Positions 7,805-11,660 of a stretch of 11,660 bases of DNA are shown piece by piece. A model generated the notes under the pieces. The model saw only the letters and a list, made by a program, of their open reading frames with translations, was not told where the DNA came from and did no database searches. The first letter of the stretch is position 1, and every line of letters begins with the position of its first letter. Position numbers and translations under genes: made by a program. The DNA is from Lysobacterales bacterium (GTDB taxonomy: Bacteria > Pseudomonadota > Gammaproteobacteria > Xanthomonadales > Marinicellaceae), in the NCBI GenBank assembly GCA_027083915.1, contig JALWML010000227.1:1-11660 (forward strand), given 5' to 3'.

Positions 7805-7975
7805 TTAATTAACGGGACCGCGAGGAACAAACAAACCAAACCAAAAATACAACCATCCCAAGGTAAATAAAATGCCATAAATAAATAAAATTGCCCACGT
7901 TCCTCGTGGAGAACTATTAAGAATATTTTCTTTCTCTTGTTCGGTTAAAGTAACTTTATGATTCTTTTTTTTCAT
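7805..7975 (-). CDS. Small single-span protein resembling oxidase subunit IIa
   Basis: This 56-aa open frame has a charged N-terminus (MKKKNHKVTLTEQEKE), a PRGT motif at 23-26, then one hydrophobic span from about 27 to 50 rich in Trp, Phe and Tyr, ending PRGPVN. Its stop lies 3 nt before the GTG of subunit II. Thermus ba3 and many bacterial ba3-type oxidases carry a single-helix subunit IIa encoded beside subunit II, and a (P)xGT motif just before the helix is common in that family as I recall it. Size, topology and position all fit. Similarity is too short to prove homology by eye. No strong Shine-Dalgarno is visible; a weak GAGATTGAG lies before the ATG. A good minus-strand -10 box is about 36 nt upstream of the start, so this is probably the first gene of the operon. 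Confidence 0.72.
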   Translation of the reverse strand: MKKKNHKVTLTEQEKENILNSSPRGTWAILFIYGILFTLGWLYFWFGLFVPRGPVN

Positions 7976-8010
7976 TAACTCAATCTCAACTTTTCATATA
8001 TCTTGCTTTT

Positions 8011-8016
8011 ATTATA
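8011..8016 (-). promoter_or_regulatory. Candidate -10 box of the oxidase operon
   Basis: A perfect TATAAT on the minus strand lies 36 nt before the ATG of the IIa-like gene. No good -35 is seen: TTCAAC falls at a long 19-nt spacing. The weak -35 may mean activator dependence. It is the only clear promoter upstream of the six-gene cluster. Confidence 0.5.
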
Positions 8017-8070
8017 GCGTATATGCCATGTAAGAGTTGAATTATTTTATGAAGTATTATTGAGAGGTGT

Positions 8071-8096
8071 TAGGTGTGTTTGGTTAAACACACCTA
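8071..8096. repeat. Perfect 11-bp inverted repeat with 4-nt loop
   Basis: TAGGTGTGTTT (8071-8081) and AAACACACCTA (8086-8096) are exact reverse complements separated by GGTT. The hairpin lies 60 nt past the stop of the HdeD-like gene and about 55 nt upstream of the oxidase -10 box. No T-run follows on either strand, so it is not a standard intrinsic terminator. AGGTGT also occurs just before it, at 8065-8070, making a tandem copy of the arm sequence. It could be a terminator hairpin that lacks its tail, an mRNA 3'-end stabiliser, or an operator. Confidence 0.75.
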
Positions 8097-8155
8097 GATG
8101 AATATTAGAAAAAGTCAGTTCTTAGGTGCTACTGTTGCTATCAACTATTGCCAAT

Positions 8156-8701
8156 TTACACCATTGATTTTTTAATTTCCCAACCTATCATTGCCATAGC
8201 AAGACCATTAAAAAATAAGTTAATTGCGATATATAAACCGACTAACCAAATTGAGGATGCTGGCCAGCCAATTAAAAATAGTGTTGCTAAGACTATTGAA
8301 GTCAATCCATTAAAAACCATCCAACCCCAACCTTTTAGTGGATGCCTAAGTTGTGCAAACATAAAACTTGCAAATGCATCAAGCATTAAATAAAAAGACA
8401 ATAACAGGCCCAGTGATGCAATTCCAATAATGGGATGAAGCAATAAATAAGCACCTAGCCCAATAAGTAAAAGAGGTTTGAGCCAATCTTTAACTGATTT
8501 TTTGGCATATTTGAAGGTATGAGTTGCCCAAACACCACCAGCAAACAACATAAAAAAAGCAATAAATGTAACAGCTTCCAAAGCCATTAACTGTGGCAGT
8601 ACAGCTCCAGTAACCCCGACCAATATTAATAGTATTCCAACAACAATGGAATATTTGCCGAAGGTTATGTTGGATTTTATATTTAATTCTTGCGTTTCCA
8701 T
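8156..8701 (-). CDS. HdeD/DUF308 family integral membrane protein
   Basis: The 181-aa protein has six predicted membrane spans in three pairs (about 17-35, 43-60, 74-90, 93-113, 127-146, 150-172) and little else. The C-terminal block GWPASSIWLVGLYIAINLFF (145-164) matches the hallmark of the HdeD family, as do the LxGxxG-like turns. HdeD is linked to acid resistance in Escherichia coli at high cell density, but the biochemical function is unknown and many family members have no tested role. The ATG at 8701 has AGGAG 6 nt upstream. The gene diverges from the acetyltransferase across a 60-nt gap and is separated from the downstream oxidase cluster by 180 nt holding a hairpin and a promoter, so it is probably its own transcription unit. 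Confidence 0.85.
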   Translation of the reverse strand: METQELNIKSNITFGKYSIVVGILLILVGVTGAVLPQLMALEAVTFIAFFMLFAGGVWATHTFKYAKKSVKDWLKPLLLIGLGAYLLLHPIIGIASLGLLLSFYLMLDAFASFMFAQLRHPLKGWGWMVFNGLTSIVLATLFLIGWPASSIWLVGLYIAINLFFNGLAMAMIGWEIKKSMV

Positions 8702-8761
8702 AATAAACTCCTAAAGTAATTAATTAACTCCCCTTAAATAATAGTTAATAGCGAAAATTCA
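8702..8761. other. 60-nt divergent intergenic region
   Basis: This very AT-rich gap separates the divergent HdeD-like and acetyltransferase genes and must hold both promoters. AGGAG at 8708-8712 (minus strand) is the HdeD ribosome site. TTAATTAA-like sequence and several TATTAA/TAATAG hexamers could be -10 boxes on either strand, but none has a convincing -35 partner. Confidence 0.5.
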
Positions 8762-9283
8762 ATGACAAACAAGCAAATTATCGAAACAAAGCGTTTAAAG
8801 CTAATACCAACAACAGTTAATGATGCTGATTTTATTGTAAAATTATTAAACACACCTAAGTGGTTAAAATACATAGGTGATAGGCAAGTAAAATCTATGG
8901 ATGAAGCCATAAACTACATCACCACAAAAATAAGACCGCAAATTGATAAATTAGGTTATGGCAATTATACGGTTATTCGCAAAAGTGATCATGTAAAAGT
9001 AGGCACTTGTGGATTGTATGATCGAGAAGGCTTGTCTGGTGTTGATATAGGTTTTGCTTTTTTACCCGAATTTGAAAAGCAAGGTTATGCTCATGAGAGT
9101 AGTGAAAAATTGCTGGCTATTGGCTTTTATGATTTTGGTATTAAACAAGTCAATGCCATTACCTTACCTAACAACAAAGCCTCGCAAAACTTACTTGAAA
9201 AACTAGGCATGAAATTCATAAAGATGGTTAAATTGCCTCATGATGAAAATGAGTTAATGTTGTATCAAATTAAAAAAGGTTAA
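8762..9283 (+). CDS. GNAT-family N-acetyltransferase, RimJ/RimL-like
   Basis: This 173-aa protein fits the Acetyltransf_3 branch of the GNAT fold, which transfers acetyl from acetyl-CoA to an amine. The opening ETKRLKLIPTTVNDADFI (8-25) is the usual first strand and helix. DIGFAFLPEFEKQGYAHES (95-113) is motif A with the pyrophosphate-binding Q-x-G-x-A type loop (QGYA at 107-110). LPNNKASQNLLEKLGMKF (135-152) is the characteristic late helix with Asn and the LEKLG turn. Family members acetylate ribosomal protein N-termini, aminoglycosides, spermidine and other amines, and nothing here picks the substrate. The ATG at 8762 has no good Shine-Dalgarno, so expression may be low. It does not overlap or closely abut any partner; the 83-nt gap to rubrerythrin contains a separate promoter. 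Confidence 0.88.
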   Translation: MTNKQIIETKRLKLIPTTVNDADFIVKLLNTPKWLKYIGDRQVKSMDEAINYITTKIRPQIDKLGYGNYTVIRKSDHVKVGTCGLYDREGLSGVDIGFAFLPEFEKQGYAHESSEKLLAIGFYDFGIKQVNAITLPNNKASQNLLEKLGMKFIKMVKLPHDENELMLYQIKKG

Positions 9284-9292
9284 AGGTTTTAT

Positions 9293-9321
9293 TTGCAAAA
9301 GTTTTTATCATTTGTTAGTAT
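9293..9321 (+). promoter_or_regulatory. Candidate promoter of the rubrerythrin-arsR operon
   Basis: TTGCAA (9293-9298) and TAGTAT (9316-9321) sit 17 nt apart, a good sigma-70 geometry with 4 of 6 matches in each box. The -10 box runs straight into the inverted repeat at 9319-9336, so a repressor bound there would block polymerase. Confidence 0.5.
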
Positions 9322-9339
9322 GTGCATATCCACATATAC
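9319..9339 (+). promoter_or_regulatory. Candidate ArsR operator before rubrerythrin
   Basis: TATGTG (9319-9324) and CACATA (9331-9336) form a 6-bp dyad around a 6-nt spacer, overlapping the predicted -10 and start point. The right part, GCATATCCACATATAC (9324-9339), recurs with 14 of 16 identities before the tolC-like gene. Position and shape suit autoregulation by the ArsR-family protein of this operon. The overlap with a DnaA-box-like 9-mer (9326-9334) is an alternative. Confidence 0.45.
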
Positions 9340-9354
9340 ATAACAACTATAAGA

Positions 9355-9360
9355 AAGGAG
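9355..9360 (+). promoter_or_regulatory. Ribosome binding site fixing the rubrerythrin start
   Basis: AAGGAG lies 6 nt before the ATG at 9367. It rejects the longer frame beginning at 9322, which would also read through the promoter and operator region. Confidence 0.85.
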
Positions 9361-9366
9361 ATATTT

Positions 9367-9945
9367 ATGGCTAAAAGCATAAAAGGTACACAAACAGAAA
9401 TCAATTTAATGAAAGCATTCGCTGGTGAATCACAAGCCAGAATGCGTTATACCTATTTTGCCAGTGCGGCTAAAAAAGAAGGCTTGGTGCAGATTTCCAA
9501 GATTTTTGAAGAAACTGCGGCTCAAGAAAAAGAACATGGAAAACGGTTCTTTAAGTTTTTAGAAGGCGGCGAAGTTGAAATAACTGAAAGTTTTCCAGCA
9601 GGCACAATTAGTGATACTTTGACAAACTTAAAAGCAGCAGCGGCTGGTGAAAGTTATGAGTGGTCTGATTTATATCCGAGCTTTGCTAAAGTGGCACGCG
9701 AAGAAGGTTTTCCACAGATTGCAGCGACTTTTGAAGCCATATCAATTTCTGAAAAACAACACGATAAACGCTTTAAAGATTTGGCTGAAAACTTAGAAGC
9801 AGGCAGGGTTTTTAAACGCAATGGCACAGTCACTTGGCGTTGTTTGAATTGTGGTTATTTGCATGAAGCAGAAGAAGCTCCAAAAGTCTGTCCTGCCTGT
9901 TTGCATCCACAATCCTATTTTGAAATTTTAGGAGAGAACTGGTAA
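9367..9945 (+). CDS. rbr: Rubrerythrin, peroxide-reducing diiron protein
   Basis: Rubrerythrin reduces hydrogen peroxide to water in the cytoplasm using electrons from NAD(P)H through a rubredoxin-type centre. The 192-aa protein has the classic two domains. Residues 1-145 form the ferritin-like four-helix bundle, with diiron ligands at Glu21, Glu54 and His57 (EKEH), Glu95, Glu98, Glu129 and His132 (EKQH). Residues about 155-190 form a rubredoxin knuckle with Cys159-x2-Cys162 and Cys175-x2-Cys178. All seven bundle ligands and four cysteines are present, so it should be active. It is of normal length for the family. It is the first gene of a two-gene unit whose second member, an ArsR repressor, starts on the last base of its stop codon. 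Rubrerythrin suggests life under low or fluctuating oxygen, in keeping with sulfide oxidation at oxic-anoxic boundaries. Confidence 0.96.
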   Translation: MAKSIKGTQTEINLMKAFAGESQARMRYTYFASAAKKEGLVQISKIFEETAAQEKEHGKRFFKFLEGGEVEITESFPAGTISDTLTNLKAAAAGESYEWSDLYPSFAKVAREEGFPQIAATFEAISISEKQHDKRFKDLAENLEAGRVFKRNGTVTWRCLNCGYLHEAEEAPKVCPACLHPQSYFEILGENW

Positions 9946-10292
9946 TGCATGAGTTTTTTAAGGTCATTGGTGATGAAACACGCTTGCGTTGTTTGGCAAT
10001 TATTGAGACTTATAAAAATGTTTGTGTGTGCGAATTGGTTCATGCACTTGAACTACCGCAATCTAAAATTTCACGGCACTTGTCCTTGATGAAATCAGGT
10101 GGTCTGGTTTCACAAAAAAGAGAAAATCAATGGGTTTTATATTCAATTAGCTCTGATTTAAGTGACTTTGAACAAAAATTGATTACCTCGATTGTCACTG
10201 AAATTTCGCAATCGGGTATTTTTAAGAAAGATAAAGAACATTTTTTGAAGATGGAAAACCGACCGCAACTTTCTCGGGAAATGCAGGTTTAA
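9945..10292 (+). CDS. ArsR/SmtB-family winged-helix repressor
   Basis: This 115-aa DNA-binding protein carries the ArsR signature. FFKVIGDETRLRCLAII (4-20) is the dimer and first helical part. VCVCELVHALELPQSKISRHLSLMKSGGLV (26-55) contains the helix-turn-helix, and a wing (about 56-67) follows. Cys27 and Cys29 in NVCVCEL match the first two cysteines of the ELCVCDL metalloid site of Escherichia coli ArsR; the third cysteine of that motif is Val32 here. Cys16 is the only other cysteine. The sensed ligand could be arsenite or antimonite, or a reactive sulfur or oxidant signal, as seen for other cysteine-using ArsR proteins. The ATG overlaps the rubrerythrin stop as TAATG, so the two are translationally coupled. 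Repeated motifs before rubrerythrin and before the tolC-like gene are candidate binding sites. Start and family are secure; the ligand is not. Confidence 0.92.
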   Translation: MHEFFKVIGDETRLRCLAIIETYKNVCVCELVHALELPQSKISRHLSLMKSGGLVSQKRENQWVLYSISSDLSDFEQKLITSIVTEISQSGIFKKDKEHFLKMENRPQLSREMQV

Positions 10293-10313
10293 AGATTTCC
10301 ATAAGGGTTAAAA

Positions 10314-10326
10314 ATGACTCTGTCAT
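10314..10326. repeat. Short dyad at the left edge of the MITE-like element
   Basis: ATGAC (10314-10318), TCT, GTCAT (10322-10326) form a small palindrome that spans the left boundary of the 108-bp element. This may mean the true boundary is slightly to the left, or that it is chance. Confidence 0.35.
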
Positions 10327-10428
10327 TCCCTTGAAAAAGGGAATCTAGGAACTCGATATTAGCTAATACTGTTAAATTGATAGTTTTCGAGTTTTAAATA
10401 CTGGATCCCCGTGTACACGAGGATGACA
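10321..10428. mobile_element. MITE-like 108-bp element with nested palindromes
   Basis: The element begins TGTCAT and ends ATGACA. Its 28-bp ends (10321-10348 and 10401-10428) are inverted copies with 20 of 28 identities. Each end is itself a hairpin: ATTCCCTT-GAAA-AAGGGAAT at 10325-10344, and a near-perfect palindrome (one mismatched pair) at 10405-10424. A third inverted pair, AACTCGA (10350-10356) and TCGAGTT (10387-10393), sits just inside. It has no coding capacity. TGTCAT-plus-C-rich palindromes of this kind are widespread dispersed repeats in gammaproteobacteria, so this is most likely a non-autonomous repeat. I see no clear target-site duplication. It may also act as a terminator-like or mRNA-processing structure after arsR. 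Confidence 0.65.
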
Positions 10429-10475
10429 AATCATTTATTCCTAGTTTAATAGGTAAGTTTTAACATTATAAATCT

Positions 10476-10491
10476 GCTTATCCACATATGC
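10476..10491 (+). promoter_or_regulatory. Candidate ArsR operator, or DnaA box, before tolC-like gene
   Basis: GCTTATCCACATATGC matches the motif before rubrerythrin (9324-9339) at 14 of 16 positions, including an exact 11-mer TATCCACATAT. It lies 39-54 nt before the tolC-like start, next to possible -10 boxes TATAAA at 10467-10472 and 10496-10501. Positions 10478-10486 are also a perfect TTATCCACA DnaA box. Confidence 0.45.
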
Positions 10492-10529
10492 GGTGTATAA
10501 AATAAGCAATAAATTAACAGAGAATAACA

Positions 10530-11660
10530 ATGAATAAAAATAAAACAAAGATTTCATGGTTGATGATAGCCCTTTTAGGCTGTGTCACATCTGTGAGTAT
10601 GGCACAAACACAACAAACAACATTAAAAGACTTGTTTGCGGCTTTAAAAAATAACCCAACGACCCAGAGTGATAATTTAGATGTTAAAAAAGTCCAAATT
10701 GGTAAAGACATTGCTCAAAGTCAGTTGTACCCAAAACTGAATCTTTTTGCGACCGCTGAGCACACGTCTGTGCCTACGGGTTTGTTGCCATTGCCTCCCA
10801 ATGATTTATTTGCCTTGATTCCGCACCAAGAAATTCCTCAACCGTTTAGTGAAAATATCCGCCGTGTTGGTGTTGGACTTTCCATGCCTGTTTTTGTCAA
10901 ACCGATTTATACCACCATTAAAAAATTAAAGACCCTACAACAATCGGCTCAAGCTAAAAACAGACTAACACACTTGCAAAATCAAGCCATTATTGTTGGT
11001 GCTAATGCCAATTTACAGTTTTTGGATTCCTTGATTGTTGCCTTGCAAGCCAAAAAAGAATCCTTGGATAAAACCAAACAGCTTATTGCCTTAAAAGTCA
11101 AAAATGGTAGGGCACAAGGTTCGGCTTTGTTGATTATTAACAGCAATATCAACCAAGTTGAAACAGGTATCAATGATTTAAAAATAAAGAAACAACAAGC
11201 CATTGCCACCATCGCTGCTTTAACCGATATTCATTTAAACCAAGCCGTCAGCCTTTCTGAGAAATCAACAGTCCAGAAAAATGATTTGTTTGCCTTAAAA
11301 CCGTTAGAGAAAAAGCTCAAAGCCGATGAATTGTCAATCAAAGTTGAAAAGCAAAAATTATTGCCAGCGGTATTTCTGTCGGGAAAATACAACCACGCCA
11401 ATGCCAATGCTTATAACAATGGCTTGGACATTGACTCCAATTTTTCCAGTATCGCATTAACGCTTAATGTGCCCTTATTTAATAAACCACAATACGCAGC
11501 GATTGCTAAAAGTAAAATAGAGTATGAAAAAACGCAACGCACTTACGAAAAAACCAAGTTGCAATTAGAAGTTCAGGCACAACAATTAACAGAAAACTTG
11601 AAGTTGTTAAAGGCTTCGGTTGCTTTGTATAAAAACAACGTGGAAAACAAACTTGAAATT
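10530..11660 (+). CDS. TolC-family outer-membrane efflux protein, 3' end cut by window
   Basis: An open frame of 377 codons runs from the ATG at 10530 to the end of the window without a stop. The product has an N-terminal signal (hydrophobic residues 9-23, likely cut after SMA at residue 25). A lipoprotein reading at Cys18 (ALLGC) is possible but less fitting. The mature part shows the outer-membrane-factor pattern: TLKDLFAALKNNP at the start, AQSQLYPKLNLFATAE (about 63-78) leading into a beta strand, long Gln/Lys/Ala-rich helices (about 130-240) with the LKVKNGRAQGSALL turn, then a second repeat with VEKQKLLPAVFLSGKY and SIALTLNVPLFNK, again ending in coiled helix. Such proteins form the exit duct of tripartite pumps, usually with a membrane-fusion protein and an RND or other transporter next door; those would lie beyond the window. 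The ribosome site (AGAGAA) is weak. The putative ArsR site upstream suggests stress-controlled efflux. Confidence 0.88.
   Translation, partial: MNKNKTKISWLMIALLGCVTSVSMAQTQQTTLKDLFAALKNNPTTQSDNLDVKKVQIGKDIAQSQLYPKLNLFATAEHTSVPTGLLPLPPNDLFALIPHQEIPQPFSENIRRVGVGLSMPVFVKPIYTTIKKLKTLQQSAQAKNRLTHLQNQAIIVGANANLQFLDSLIVALQAKKESLDKTKQLIALKVKNGRAQGSALLIINSNINQVETGINDLKIKKQQAIATIAALTDIHLNQAVSLSEKSTVQKNDLFALKPLEKKLKADELSIKVEKQKLLPAVFLSGKYNHANANAYNNGLDIDSNFSSIALTLNVPLFNKPQYAAIAKSKIEYEKTQRTYEKTKLQLEVQAQQLTENLKLLKASVALYKNNVENKLEI

Noticed and set aside
7976..8010. FNR/Anr box in the oxidase operon leader (TTGAGATTGAG region)
   Set aside because: The TTGAY-N4-RTCAA dyad is not met: only direct TTGAG repeats are present.
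10321..10428. CRISPR repeat or intrinsic terminator
   Set aside because: There are no regularly spaced repeat copies, and no T-tract follows either hairpin.
10478..10486. Replication origin suggested by the DnaA box
   Set aside because: There is a single perfect box and one near match over 1.1 kb away, with no cluster, no AT-rich unwinding repeats and no dnaA, dnaN or gyrB genes in the window.
10530..10600. Lipoprotein signal (Cys18) for the tolC-like protein
   Set aside because: The residues before Cys18 are a poor lipobox, with Leu at -2, and a good signal peptidase I site (SMA, residue 25) follows in the right place.

Overview
The window is AT-rich throughout and reads like the chromosome of a sulfur-oxidizing gammaproteobacterium. 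The best evidence for this is a flavocytochrome c sulfide dehydrogenase pair (fccAB) with all three diagnostic cysteines of the flavoprotein. The genus cannot be named from the sequence. All confident coding regions use standard bacterial signals (ATG or GTG starts, Shine-Dalgarno sites, ATGA and TAATG overlaps), and there are no rRNA, tRNA or CRISPR features.

Layout. (1) Positions 19-1773, plus strand: fccA (monoheme c-type cytochrome) and fccB (Tat-exported FAD subunit). (2) Positions 1766-7975, minus strand, converging on fccB with an 8-nt tail overlap: a tightly packed six-gene cluster. In transcription order it holds a 56-aa single-span protein resembling oxidase subunit IIa, a CuA subunit II, a ba3-type (B-family) haem-copper oxidase subunit I, a dihaem c4-like cytochrome, a CcoI/FixI/CopA2-type copper P-type ATPase, and an unidentified lipoprotein. 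A perfect TATAAT lies just upstream. (3) Positions 8156-8701, minus: an HdeD/DUF308 membrane protein. (4) Positions 8762-9283, plus: a GNAT acetyltransferase. (5) Positions 9367-10292, plus: rubrerythrin and an ArsR-family repressor joined by a TAATG stop-start overlap. (6) Positions 10293-10529: a 237-bp intergenic region holding a 108-bp nested-palindrome repeat that looks like a MITE. (7) From 10530 to the window edge, plus: a truncated TolC-family outer-membrane efflux protein.

How the parts fit together. The fcc genes and the oxidase cluster form a plausible complete short electron path: sulfide is oxidized in the periplasm by FccAB, electrons pass through a soluble or tethered c-type cytochrome, and O2 is reduced by the ba3-type oxidase. 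The copper ATPase and perhaps the lipoprotein would serve metal loading or assembly. On the right, the rubrerythrin-ArsR operon and the tolC-like gene share a 16-bp near-identical motif in their promoter regions (14 of 16 positions, with an exact 11-bp core). This suggests one regulon linking peroxide/oxidative defence with efflux. The core also matches a DnaA box, which is the main competing explanation.
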